From NCBI RefSeq assembly GCF_002162355.1, contig NZ_CP021434.1, forward strand, positions 404,501 through 468,500: a DNA stretch of 64,000 bases, in the 5' to 3' direction. Below the pieces are notes generated by a model, which saw nothing but the letters and a program-made list of their open reading frames with translations, ran no database searches and was not told where the DNA came from. Numbering within the stretch: position 1 is the stretch's first letter; each line of letters begins with the position of its first letter. This DNA comes from Tumebacillus avium (GTDB lineage Bacteria; Bacillota; Bacilli; Tumebacillales; Tumebacillaceae). The position numbers and the translations under genes were made by a program. This document shows positions 53,272 to 61,735 of the stretch, piece by piece.

Positions 53272-54432
53272 TTATCTCAGGTTGATTTTGCCGTATGTCC
53301 AGTAGGTGCCGGTGCCTGTGATCGGGGTTGCGCGGCTGCCGAGATAGTTGATGATGCCTTGGTTGGTCAGCGTCGGGTTCTTCGCCCACGCCAGCGTAAA
53401 CGCGCCGGAGACGATCGCTGTGGACATCGAAGCGCCCGACATCGTCGCCGTGCCCCCGCCCATCTTGCCCGAAACGATGCTCACGCCCGGCGCTGCAAAA
53501 TCAACCCAGGTGCCGTAGGTCGCGAACGACGCTCTGACATCGGTGCTGGTCGTCGCCGTCACCGCAACGACATTGCTGTAGCCGGCCGGATATTGCACGG
53601 CCGAAGAGCCGCTGCCGCCTGCTGCTGCGGTCAGGACGATGTTCTTGCCCCAAGCGTAGTTGACCGCGTCTTGGAACGCCTGCGAGTAGGAGCCGCCGCC
53701 AAGCGACATGTTGATCACTTTCGCCCCGTGGTCGGCCGCCCAGCGGACGCCGGCGATGATGTTCGAGGTGGTGCCGGAGCCGGACGAGTTCAGCACTTTG
53801 ACCGGCATGATCTTCGCATTCCAGTCCACACCTGCGCCCAGCACCCCGTTGTTGGTGTTGGCAGCCGCCAGCGTGGCGAGGAACGTGCCGTGGCCCTGGT
53901 CGTCATTGGCAACGGTGTCGCCGTTTACGAAGTCATACCCCGGCACGATCTTGCCGGACAGGTCGGCATGGCTCAGTTCCACGCCGGTGTCGATGATCGC
54001 GATCACGTTGGACGTGCTGCCTTTGTTGGTGTCCCAATGCACGTTGGCGCCGATGTTCGGCAGATGCCATTGGGAGCTGTAGGTCGGATCGTTTGGCGTG
54101 GTCGCCAGCGCCGTGTGGATATAGTCGAGCTCGGCAGCCGCCACATCGGCGTCGCCTCGGAACTTCGCGAGGAACTCCTGCGCTTTTCCGTTCGGGACTT
54201 TGACCAGCTTCCACTCCCCTGCCAGTTCTGCTGCTTCGCCTGCTCCATGCTTTTTGGTGAGCGCTTTCGCATCTTTGCCTGCTTTGACCTTCACCAGAAT
54301 CTGGCCGTCTTGGAACTTCTGCTCCGCTTTCACCGGAACTGTCTGCCCGGCAGCGGACACACCGCCTGCCGGTACCAGTGCTGCCAGCATTGCCAGCGCG
54401 AGGAACGAACCTGCCCATTTGCTGTGCTTCAT
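53272..54432 (-). CDS. Subtilase-like protein 3, oxyanion residue lost
   Basis: 386 residues with signal peptide (to about GVSAAG), I9 propeptide region and S8 fold. Asp148 (IAIIDTGVE), His181 (GHGTFLAT) and Ser335 (SGASMSTA) are present. The oxyanion-hole Asn of AAAGNNG is Gly273 (AAAGGSGSS), and the usual THCAG after the His is changed to TFLAT. Reduced or absent protease activity is expected. Last gene of an operon with subtilase-like 5 and 4; the gap to gene 4 is 22 bases. Confidence 0.88.
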   Translation of the reverse strand: MKHSKWAGSFLALAMLAALVPAGGVSAAGQTVPVKAEQKFQDGQILVKVKAGKDAKALTKKHGAGEAAELAGEWKLVKVPNGKAQEFLAKFRGDADVAAAELDYIHTALATTPNDPTYSSQWHLPNIGANVHWDTNKGSTSNVIAIIDTGVELSHADLSGKIVPGYDFVNGDTVANDDQGHGTFLATLAAANTNNGVLGAGVDWNAKIMPVKVLNSSGSGTTSNIIAGVRWAADHGAKVINMSLGGGSYSQAFQDAVNYAWGKNIVLTAAAGGSGSSAVQYPAGYSNVVAVTATTSTDVRASFATYGTWVDFAAPGVSIVSGKMGGGTATMSGASMSTAIVSGAFTLAWAKNPTLTNQGIINYLGSRATPITGTGTYWTYGKINLR

Positions 54433-54454
54433 TCGGAATGGCCTCCTTATATGT

Positions 54455-55597
54455 TTAGATCAGGTTCAAGCGGCCGTGATACCAGTAGGTGCCGGTATAC
54501 GGGATCGGAAGCGCCTTGTCGATCAGGTAGTTCTCCACCCCGACGTTTGTCATCCCGCTTTTCCAGACCAGCGAAGCAGCGCCTGCTGTCACACCAACCG
54601 CGCGTTCGGTGCCGGTATAGTGGTACATGCCGCCGCCAAGCTTCGTCGAATAAATGTAGGTGCCCGGCGCCGAGATGTCCACCCACGGCCCGCGGTTGCT
54701 GCGATACCAGAGGTTATCTTCCGGATCGATCGCGTTCACCGAAAACACATGGCTGTAGCTCGCCGGATAGCGGGGGGTCGTGCTGCTGTTGTTGCCCGCT
54801 TGGGAGACGATAAAGTCCCCGCGCTGCCAGGCGTAGTTGATCGCCGACTGCAGGACGGACGTATAACGGACCGTCGTGCCGGCCGTGATGCTGATCACGT
54901 CAGCCCCGTGGTGGGTCGCCCAATAGATCGCATCGGCGATCGTTGACGTGTAGGAAACACCGTTCTCGTTCATCACTTTCAGCGGCATGATCTTCGCGGT
55001 CGGGTCCACCCCTTTGCCGCCGGTCAGGTTGTTGTGCGTAGCCGCTGCGATTCCGGCGATGTGTGTGCCTGTGCCATACTCATCGTTGGCGATCGGGTCG
55101 TAGTTGACAAAATCATAGCCCTGCACGATTTTGCCGCTCAGGTCGGGATGGCTGTAATCCACCCCGCTGTCGATAAACGCGATGGTGCGATAGTTTCGAT
55201 TGGATTTCCAGAGCTGGTCAGCGCCGATATACTTTTGATGCCATTGGTCTTTGTAAGCCGGGTCGAAGAACAGTTGCGGAAAGATGCGGATGTCCCGCTC
55301 GATCAGCTTGATGTATTTCGCATCGCGCAGCTTGTCCATCCAATCGTCCACTTCACCCGGATTGACGTAAAAAATGTTCCAGTTCTCCGCGCCGTCGCCA
55401 AGCGGCTGCACCTTTTCGATGCCGTACTCGGCCGCCACCACTTGCGGGTCGACGCCTGCTTCGATCTGCACCAGTACGCGGTCATCCGCGTATTCAACAA
55501 CTTCCTCTTCCTCCGCCTGCACAGGCGCTGTGGTCAGGACGCCAACCGAAGACAGGAGCGCCAGCGCAACCAGGGTATGAGTCAACGTTTTTTTCAT
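54455..55597 (-). CDS. Subtilase-like protein 4, catalytic His and Ser lost (pseudoprotease)
   Basis: 380 residues, signal peptide to about PVQAEE, short I9-like propeptide and S8 fold. Asp143 (FIDSGVDYSHPDL) and oxyanion Asn269 (SQAGNNS) remain. The catalytic His position reads Thr176 (EYGTGTHIAG for DQGHGTHCAG) and the Ser position reads Glu331 (TGTERAVGV for SGTSMATPV). It cannot act as a serine protease. The frame is intact over the full length, so it is a maintained pseudoenzyme and not a decayed gene. Middle gene of the three-gene operon. Confidence 0.9.
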   Translation of the reverse strand: MKKTLTHTLVALALLSSVGVLTTAPVQAEEEEVVEYADDRVLVQIEAGVDPQVVAAEYGIEKVQPLGDGAENWNIFYVNPGEVDDWMDKLRDAKYIKLIERDIRIFPQLFFDPAYKDQWHQKYIGADQLWKSNRNYRTIAFIDSGVDYSHPDLSGKIVQGYDFVNYDPIANDEYGTGTHIAGIAAATHNNLTGGKGVDPTAKIMPLKVMNENGVSYTSTIADAIYWATHHGADVISITAGTTVRYTSVLQSAINYAWQRGDFIVSQAGNNSSTTPRYPASYSHVFSVNAIDPEDNLWYRSNRGPWVDISAPGTYIYSTKLGGGMYHYTGTERAVGVTAGAASLVWKSGMTNVGVENYLIDKALPIPYTGTYWYHGRLNLI

Positions 55598-55618
55598 CGT
55601 CGCTCTCCTCCTTTCGAA

Positions 55619-56758
55619 TTAGAAACCGTTGACCGTCTTGTACGCGTTCACGCGGCCAAAAGCAGCGCCTGTGATCGGATCGATCTGCGTCAGCACGCGG
55701 TTCTGCACGGTCGCATTCGAGTACGACAGGTTGCACGACCAGCCCAGCGCCATGACCCCGGAGACGATCGCCGCCGAGAAGGAAGCGCCGGAGTAAGTTG
55801 CGAGCCCTCCGCCCATCCGGGTGGTGGTGATATTGCTGCCCGGTGCGCCGATGTCGATGTAGCTGGCGTTGATCGACGGAACGTCGGTCGACGAGGTTGC
55901 CGTCACGCCCACCACATTGGCGTACCCGGCCGGATACGAAGGATTGGAATAACCGTCAGCCGATGCGACGATGATCGCACCGCTGTTATATGCATAGTTG
56001 ATCGCAGCTTGCATCGCCGACGAGTAACCGCCGCCGGCCAGCGACAGATTGATCACATGTGCGTCTTGATCGGCCGCGTAGTAGATGCCGTTGATGATCG
56101 TCGACAAAGCGCCGGAGCCGGATGCGTTCAGCACTTTCACCGGCAGGATCTTGGCGTTCCAGTCCACGCCGGACGTGCCGATGCCGTTGTTGCCGTATGC
56201 GGCAGCCACGCCTGCCACCGCCGTGCCGTGGCCTTGGTCGTCGTCCGCGTTGGTGTCGCCGTTCACAAAGTCATAGCCGGTCAGGACTTTCCCGATCAGG
56301 TCGGGATGATCGACATCCACCCCGGTGTCGATGATCGCGATCTTGCGCATCGACGAGCCCTGTGTGAAGTCCCACGCCTGCGGAGCCTGAATTTTATTGA
56401 GATACCACTGGCTGCTCAAGTTCGGATCGTTTGGCGTGGTCGTCAGGATGCTAACCTCCTGGTCGACCTCCGCCGCTTCCACATCGCCGTCCCGCGCCAG
56501 CTTGTCCAGCCAGAACGACAGCTTGCCCGCCGGCACTTTGAACTGGTGCCAGTCGCTTTTGCCGAGCTGCTTCTCGTTTTCTGCGCCCAGTTTCGCCGCG
56601 ATCTTGTCCGCATTTTTGCCATGCTTAACTTTGACCAGAATGCTGTCTTTGCCTTGATCGACATAGGCGACAGACTCGGCCTGCACCGGCAGCCCTGCCA
56701 TCACAACGAGGCCAAGGGCCAGTGTTGCACCAACCGCCTTGCTTTGCCATTTACTCAT
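55619..56758 (-). CDS. Subtilase-like protein 5, oxyanion residue lost
   Basis: 379 residues with signal peptide (to about PVQAES), propeptide and S8 fold. Asp144 (IAIIDTGVD), His177 (GHGTAVAG) and Ser326 (SGASFSAA) are kept, but AAAGNNG is replaced by ASADGYS, removing the oxyanion Asn. The ATG at 56758 is used because GGGAGGAATT precedes it; an ATG 15 bases upstream overlaps that site. First gene of the operon; a TATAAT at 56798-56803 lies just upstream. Confidence 0.88.
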   Translation of the reverse strand: MSKWQSKAVGATLALGLVVMAGLPVQAESVAYVDQGKDSILVKVKHGKNADKIAAKLGAENEKQLGKSDWHQFKVPAGKLSFWLDKLARDGDVEAAEVDQEVSILTTTPNDPNLSSQWYLNKIQAPQAWDFTQGSSMRKIAIIDTGVDVDHPDLIGKVLTGYDFVNGDTNADDDQGHGTAVAGVAAAYGNNGIGTSGVDWNAKILPVKVLNASGSGALSTIINGIYYAADQDAHVINLSLAGGGYSSAMQAAINYAYNSGAIIVASADGYSNPSYPAGYANVVGVTATSSTDVPSINASYIDIGAPGSNITTTRMGGGLATYSGASFSAAIVSGVMALGWSCNLSYSNATVQNRVLTQIDPITGAAFGRVNAYKTVNGF

Positions 56759-56814
56759 TTCAATTCCTCCCATTTTTATTTAATTTGTTACAATTCCATT
56801 ATACATAAAACAAA

Positions 56815-56855
56815 AGAAAAAGCACCCTGCATCATCTGCAAGGCGCTTTTTCTTC
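56815..56855 (-). terminator. Terminator of subtilase 6
   Basis: Minus-strand GCGCCTTGCAG / GCAGGGTGC stem followed by five T, 95 bases after the stop of subtilase 6. Confidence 0.75.
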
Positions 56856-56947
56856 GGACGATCACCAGTTTTGCATTTTAGGGCTTCCCATTTCTCTCTA
56901 TTTATGTAGTCGCTTTTACGACTTACAGGATTCAATATATGGTCGAA

Positions 56948-58168
56948 TTAAGGAATTATGCTATTCCTGCAACAATAAAAAGGCAACAGGGAGTTGTATG
57001 CATTCACATGGCCGTACCAAAAGTAAGACCCGGTGCCTGCGCTCTGCTCCGCCCCGGCAAACAGGCGGTCGCGCACTTCGTCGTTCGAAGCATGCGGATA
57101 CTCTGCACGGATCAGCGTCGCCAGCCCGGCCACCGCCGCAGCGGCCATCGACGTGCCGGACATCGTGGTCATCCCGCCGCCCATCCGGGTCGAGTAGATC
57201 GAAGAGCCCGGCGCGGCCAGATCGACCCACATGCCGCGGTTGGAAAAATAGGACAAAGCGTTGCTGCCGTCTGTCGAAGCGACCGCAACCACATTGCTGT
57301 ACGCGGCAGGATACGCGTACTGATACGACCCTTGATTGCCCGCCGCCGCCACGACAAACCGGTCATGGCTCCACGCATAATCGACCGCATCCTGAAACGC
57401 CAGCTGATAGACGCCGCCGGTAAAGGCCAGGCTCAAGACATCCGCCCCCGCATCAACCGCAAAATACACCCCGTCGATGATGTCTGACGAATACCCCCGC
57501 CCGCTCGCATCGAGCACTTTGACCGGCATGATCTTCGCCGCGGCGTCCACCCCGCTGCCGCCTTCCCCGTTGTTGCCGATCGCCGCGGCGATCCCGGCGC
57601 AGTGCGTGCCGTGCCCGTGGTCATCGTCTGCGCTCCAGTCGCCGTTGACCACATCATAGCCGGGGACGATCTTCGCCGCCAAGTCGGGATGGCGCAAGTC
57701 GACGCCCGTATCGAGGATCGCCACCGTTTGCAACTCCGAACCGGTGCTGATCTCCCACGCCCGTTCCATCTCCAGACCCTGCAAATGGTATTGGCTGAAA
57801 TAAGACGGGTCGTTTGGCGCTTTGCTCATCCGCATCACATAATCGGGTTCGGCCGCCTGCACATCCCGGTCCTTTGCCAATTTTGCGGCATACTCGGCCG
57901 CTTTGCCGTCCGGCACCCCGACCAGCTTCCACTCCGACCGGCCGATTTTCTTCTGCAAGGTCAAGCCGTATTTGACCAGCACCTTTTGCATTTTGTCCGG
58001 GGAGATTTTCACGAGAATCCGGTCGGGGGCGAATTCCATCCCCTCCACCGACTCCGCATCGTGGATCAAAAACTGGCTCTCGACCTGCGCCGACCCGTGC
58101 GCCGGCAGCAACACCCCCGCCAGAACCAGTGCGGCGAAGGTTCTGACACGCTTGGTTCTAACGGTCAT
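56948..58168 (-). CDS. Secreted subtilisin-like protease 6 (S8), intact
   Basis: 406 residues: signal peptide (MTVRTKRVRTFAALVLAG to about GSAQVE), I9 propeptide (DRILVKISPDKMQK) and an S8 domain with Asp153, His186 (HGHGTHCAG), Asn278 (AAAGNQG) and Ser340 (SGTSMAAA). A short Cys-containing tail (FYCCRNSIIP) extends past the usual end. Expected to be active. AAAAGGGTGG lies upstream of the ATG. Separate from the degenerate operon by a terminator. Confidence 0.9.
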   Translation of the reverse strand: MTVRTKRVRTFAALVLAGVLLPAHGSAQVESQFLIHDAESVEGMEFAPDRILVKISPDKMQKVLVKYGLTLQKKIGRSEWKLVGVPDGKAAEYAAKLAKDRDVQAAEPDYVMRMSKAPNDPSYFSQYHLQGLEMERAWEISTGSELQTVAILDTGVDLRHPDLAAKIVPGYDVVNGDWSADDDHGHGTHCAGIAAAIGNNGEGGSGVDAAAKIMPVKVLDASGRGYSSDIIDGVYFAVDAGADVLSLAFTGGVYQLAFQDAVDYAWSHDRFVVAAAGNQGSYQYAYPAAYSNVVAVASTDGSNALSYFSNRGMWVDLAAPGSSIYSTRMGGGMTTMSGTSMAAAAVAGLATLIRAEYPHASNDEVRDRLFAGAEQSAGTGSYFWYGHVNAYNSLLPFYCCRNSIIP

Positions 58169-58234
58169 CTGGTAACACCACCCTTTTCTTTTATCATATT
58201 ACCATCTATTTTAAATCATTTTGCCGAAATAAAA

Positions 58235-58260
58235 AATACCCCTCTATTTGGAGGGGTATT
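58235..58260 (-). terminator. Terminator overlapping the trmB stop
   Basis: Minus-strand AATACCCCTC / GAGGGGTATT stem followed by six T. The trmB stop codon lies in the hairpin. Confidence 0.85.
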
Positions 58261-58921
58261 CCGGGCGTTTCGGATACGGTCTGGCTTCCAGACGGTAGAT
58301 CGGCATGCCCTGTGAGGAGAACTTCTCTTCGTACTCCGTCATCACGTTGCCTTCCATCCACGGGCTGTTGTGCAGATCCAGCGTGATCGCCGACAGCTTC
58401 CAGTCGTCTTCGGCGAACTCATTGAGCGAGAACTCGTACAGATCGCGGTTGTCCGTCTTAAAATGCACCGCGCCTTCCGGGCGCAGCACCGTGCGGTAGG
58501 ACTGCAGGAAGTCGCGGTAGGTCAAGCGGCGCTTGGCGTGGCGCGACTTCGGCCACGGGTCGGAGAAGTTGAGGTAGATGCGGTGCACTTCCCCCGGTTC
58601 AAAAAATTCGACCAGGCGTGCCGCATCGGCCGGGGTCAGCACGAGGTTCTTGCCGACTTCCAGCTCTTCCGCTTTTTTGCCGACCTTGCCGAGCAGTTCA
58701 TGCTCCAGCTCAATGCCGACATAGTTGATCTCCGGATTTTGCTTGGCCAGCGTCGAAATGAAGCTGCCGCGTCCGGTGCCGATTTCGATATAGATTGGAT
58801 TGTCGTTGCCAAACAGCTCCCGCCATTTGCCTTTATGGTTGCTCGCCATCTCCACAATCCGTCCTGCTTCTTTATGCATTTGGTATTGCCGGATCAGTTT
58901 GTCACGTCCCCGAATGCGCAT
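58244..58921 (-). CDS. trmB: tRNA (guanine-N7)-methyltransferase
   Basis: 226 residues. It methylates G46 of tRNA using S-adenosylmethionine. Motifs: YIEIGTGRGSFISTLA (SAM binding), NYVGIELEHELLGK, then LNFSDPWPKSRHAKRRLTYRDF, which is diagnostic for TrmB. I start at the ATG at 58921 (MRIRGRDKLI) after AAAGGTGAG; the frame is open 43 codons upstream but those residues are not family-like. Confidence 0.93.
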   Translation of the reverse strand: MRIRGRDKLIRQYQMHKEAGRIVEMASNHKGKWRELFGNDNPIYIEIGTGRGSFISTLAKQNPEINYVGIELEHELLGKVGKKAEELEVGKNLVLTPADAARLVEFFEPGEVHRIYLNFSDPWPKSRHAKRRLTYRDFLQSYRTVLRPEGAVHFKTDNRDLYEFSLNEFAEDDWKLSAITLDLHNSPWMEGNVMTEYEEKFSSQGMPIYRLEARPYPKRPEYPSK

Positions 58922-59051
58922 GTTCTTGATCTCACCTTTGTCTCTTTTTCTGGTTTCTTCTGAATTATAGTGTGTAGGCTTAGTCTTCGCAAGGAAGAGT
59001 CTTCTATTCAGAAGAACTTTTGGCAATCCTAAGAGCATCGGAGGTGTCAAG

Positions 59052-59450
59052 ATGATGACAGGTTGGATTGGCTGGCCGCTGGAGCGGGTTGTGTTGCTGC
59101 TCTTGGGCCTGATGTTTTTGATGATTTTTGTGCAGGTGACGATGTTCCACTATCGCCAGAATTTCCGGCACTGGTCGATGTGGATTCCGGTGCTCGCCAC
59201 CCCGGTCGACGGGTTGGCGCTGGTCACCTTGGCTTTTTACAACGCGGACTGGCTGCGCGTCGTGCTGGCCGTCCTGATGGGCGCTTCGCTCGTCGCGGGC
59301 GTGTTTGGCTCGATCATGCACGTGCGCGGCGTTGGCGAGCGCGTCGGCGGATATGAGGTGCGCAACTTTCTGGTCGGCCCGCCCGCCGCATTGCCGGGGC
59401 TGATCACGATTTCCAGTCTGCTCGGCCTTTTCTTGCTCTATTGGTCGTAA
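59052..59450 (+). CDS. Small membrane protein of the oxidoreductase operon
   Basis: 132 residues with four hydrophobic segments. No family recognised with confidence. It is 24 bases before the subunit-3 gene and in the same direction, so it may anchor the dehydrogenase to the membrane or pass electrons to quinone, in place of the usual cytochrome subunit. No CxxCH heme motif is present. Two adjacent ATGs are possible starts; AGGTG lies upstream. Confidence 0.6.
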   Translation: MMTGWIGWPLERVVLLLLGLMFLMIFVQVTMFHYRQNFRHWSMWIPVLATPVDGLALVTLAFYNADWLRVVLAVLMGASLVAGVFGSIMHVRGVGERVGGYEVRNFLVGPPAALPGLITISSLLGLFLLYWS

Positions 59451-59474
59451 ACGGACGGAACAGGAGGCGGGACG

Positions 59475-60074
59475 ATGGAACGCAGAACGCATTATCCAAA
59501 CTACAACGTACTGAATGAACAGGAACACTGGGACGACCACACGCGGGAAATCGTGCAGAAGCGGCTGGAGATTCCGGGCAGTTTTCAAAAGCTGACCGGG
59601 GAGCAGGCCGATGCGATCCGCGCGATGGCCGCCCTGTTTGTCGATGACGGGCGCCGCGAGCTGCTCGACTATGTGGTCAAGCATTTTGACAGCAAGCTGA
59701 AGAGCGACATCGGCGAAGCGCAGCGCAAAGCGGGCGTGCCCCCGTTCAAGGACTTGGTGAAAAAAGGGCTCGCCGCGCTGGACAAGCTGGCGCAGTCGGA
59801 GCATGGCGGGGCGTTTGCCGGACTGCGGCCGGAGCAGCAGACCGCGCTGTTGGTCGGTCTGGAAAATGACACCTTGACGCTGCCCGAAGCGGACGGGATG
59901 CAAGTGCCGTCCAAGCCGTTTTTTCAAAAGATGCTGTCCGAATCGGTCAGCGCGTATTACTCGCACCCGACCGTCTGGTCGGAGATCGGCTATGGCGGCC
60001 CGGCCTATCCGCGCGGGTATATCCGCAGCGAGCTGGGGCTGACCGACCCGTGGGAGGCGAGAAAAGATGCGTAG
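59475..60074 (+). CDS. Gluconate 2-dehydrogenase subunit 3-like protein
   Basis: 199 residues. Helical protein with LTGEQADAIRAMAALFVDDG, then AQRKAGVPPFKDLVKKGLAALD and a C-terminal SYGGPAYPRGY-like motif (here GYGGPAYPRGYIRSELG). This is the GMC-partner small subunit pattern. It probably aids folding, export or electron transfer of the flavoprotein encoded by the next gene, with which it overlaps by eight bases. GGAGGCGGG precedes the ATG. Confidence 0.82.
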   Translation: MERRTHYPNYNVLNEQEHWDDHTREIVQKRLEIPGSFQKLTGEQADAIRAMAALFVDDGRRELLDYVVKHFDSKLKSDIGEAQRKAGVPPFKDLVKKGLAALDKLAQSEHGGAFAGLRPEQQTALLVGLENDTLTLPEADGMQVPSKPFFQKMLSESVSAYYSHPTVWSEIGYGGPAYPRGYIRSELGLTDPWEARKDA

Positions 60075-61695
60075 TCATGATCCGATTCACCATAATGTCT
60101 GCCATTATGAAGGGCATCGCTTCGATGACCTCGACCATCGCAAATACCCGGACGAAGCGGATGTCGTCATCGTCGGGGCCGGTGCGGCCGGCGGGGTGCT
60201 GGCGTATGAGCTGAGCCGGGCGGGGCTGCGCGTCGTGGTGATTGAAGCCGGGCCGTTTTGGAATCCGCAGTCCGATTTTGCTTCTGATGAGCTGTCGATG
60301 GGGCATCTCGGCTGGCAGGACACGCGCATCGTCGACGGGCAGAACCCGCTGCGCATGGGGCACAACAACTCCGGTCGCGGGGTCGGCGGCGGCACGACGC
60401 ATTTTACAGGCGTGTTTTTGCGGTTCCATGAAAGCGACTTTGCGACAAAAACGCGGGACGGCGTCGGCGAGGACTGGCCGATCAAGTATGAAGATCTGGC
60501 GCCGTATTATGACTACATCGAGCGCGCGATCGGCGTGTCGGGGCCCAAGAAGTTCCCGTGGGGGCCGTTTTCCGGGCCGTATCCGATGCCGGAGCGGGAG
60601 CCGTTGTCGGCCAATGCGGAGATGTTTCGGATCGGCTGTGAAACGCTGGGCATGAAAAGCGTGGTCACGCCGCTGGCGATCAACTCCGCGCCGTTTGACG
60701 GGCGGCCGCCGTGCATCAACCGGGGCTTTTGCAACCAAGGCTGCAAGCCCAACGCCAAGTATTCCGGCCTCGTGCATCACATCCCCAAGGCGATCGCCGA
60801 AGGGGCGGAGATTTTGACCGACTGCATGGTGACGCAGATCGAGCTCGATGAGACCGGCAAAGCACGGAGCGTGATTTTCAACCATGACGGCGTGGAGTAC
60901 CGCCAGCGCGGGAAAGTGGTCATCCTCTCCTCCTTTGTGGTCGAGACGCCGCGTCTGCTGCTCGCTTCGGCGACCAAAGGGCACCCGGACGGGCTGGCCA
61001 ACTCCAGCGGCACGGTCGGGCGCTACATCATGCCGCACTCGTCGCACGATGTGTACGGGCGGTTCGATGAGGAGATCCGCTTGTACAAAGGCACGCCGGT
61101 GCTGGCGACGACGCAGGAGCTGTATGAGACGCGGCTGGATCGCGGCTTTATGCGCGGCTATACCTTGCATGCGCACGGGTCGCGTCCGGTGGCGATGAGC
61201 AAAGGCTTGGCGACACAGGGCGGTGTCTGGGGCAAGCGGCTGCGCGAGACGATGATCAACTACAACCACTACGGCCGGATCACTCTGGTCGGCGAAGTGC
61301 TGCCGCATGCGGACAACCGTGTGACGCTGACCGATGAAAAAGACGAGTATGGTCTGCCGATGCCCAAGGTGACATTTTCCTACGGGGAAAATGACCTCAA
61401 GCTGATCGACCATGCGGTGTACATGATGAAAGAGATCATCAAAGCGGCGAACGGGACGCCGGAGTTCGTCACCAAAGACACCGCCCACCTGATGGGCGGC
61501 TGCCGCATGGGGAGCGATCCGGAAACATCTGTCACCAACGAGTGGTGCCAGACCCATGACATCCCCAATCTCTACATCTGCTCCGCCGCCTCCTTCGTCA
61601 CCTCCAGCGGCGGCAACCCGACCAACACCGTCATGGCCCTCGCCGCCCGCACCGCCGCCTACCTCAAAGAGCAATTCCGCACGAGTGAGCATTAA
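60067..61695 (+). CDS. GMC-family FAD-dependent oxidoreductase (gluconate dehydrogenase-like)
   Basis: 542 residues. N-terminal FAD-binding fold VVIVGAGAAGGVLAYELS with GLRVVVIEAGP, second flavin motif GRGVGGGTTHFTG, a cysteine-rich CINRGFCNQGC, and C-terminal HLMGGCRMG and NPTNTVMALAARTA with the substrate-site His. This is the sugar/polyol dehydrogenase branch of GMC enzymes. Likely oxidises a sugar acid or polyol at the membrane and passes electrons via its operon partners. Substrate not known. Confidence 0.87.
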   Translation: MRSHDPIHHNVCHYEGHRFDDLDHRKYPDEADVVIVGAGAAGGVLAYELSRAGLRVVVIEAGPFWNPQSDFASDELSMGHLGWQDTRIVDGQNPLRMGHNNSGRGVGGGTTHFTGVFLRFHESDFATKTRDGVGEDWPIKYEDLAPYYDYIERAIGVSGPKKFPWGPFSGPYPMPEREPLSANAEMFRIGCETLGMKSVVTPLAINSAPFDGRPPCINRGFCNQGCKPNAKYSGLVHHIPKAIAEGAEILTDCMVTQIELDETGKARSVIFNHDGVEYRQRGKVVILSSFVVETPRLLLASATKGHPDGLANSSGTVGRYIMPHSSHDVYGRFDEEIRLYKGTPVLATTQELYETRLDRGFMRGYTLHAHGSRPVAMSKGLATQGGVWGKRLRETMINYNHYGRITLVGEVLPHADNRVTLTDEKDEYGLPMPKVTFSYGENDLKLIDHAVYMMKEIIKAANGTPEFVTKDTAHLMGGCRMGSDPETSVTNEWCQTHDIPNLYICSAASFVTSSGGNPTNTVMALAARTAAYLKEQFRTSEH

Positions 61696-61696
61696 A

Positions 61697-61735
61697 AAGG
61701 CAGGGTTCCGCTTAGGGAACCCTGCCTTTTTACAC
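61697..61735. terminator. Bidirectional terminator between the oxidoreductase operon and the aldo/keto reductase
   Basis: AAAAAGGCAGGGTTCC / GGAACCCTGCCTTTTT stem-loop. Confidence 0.9.
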
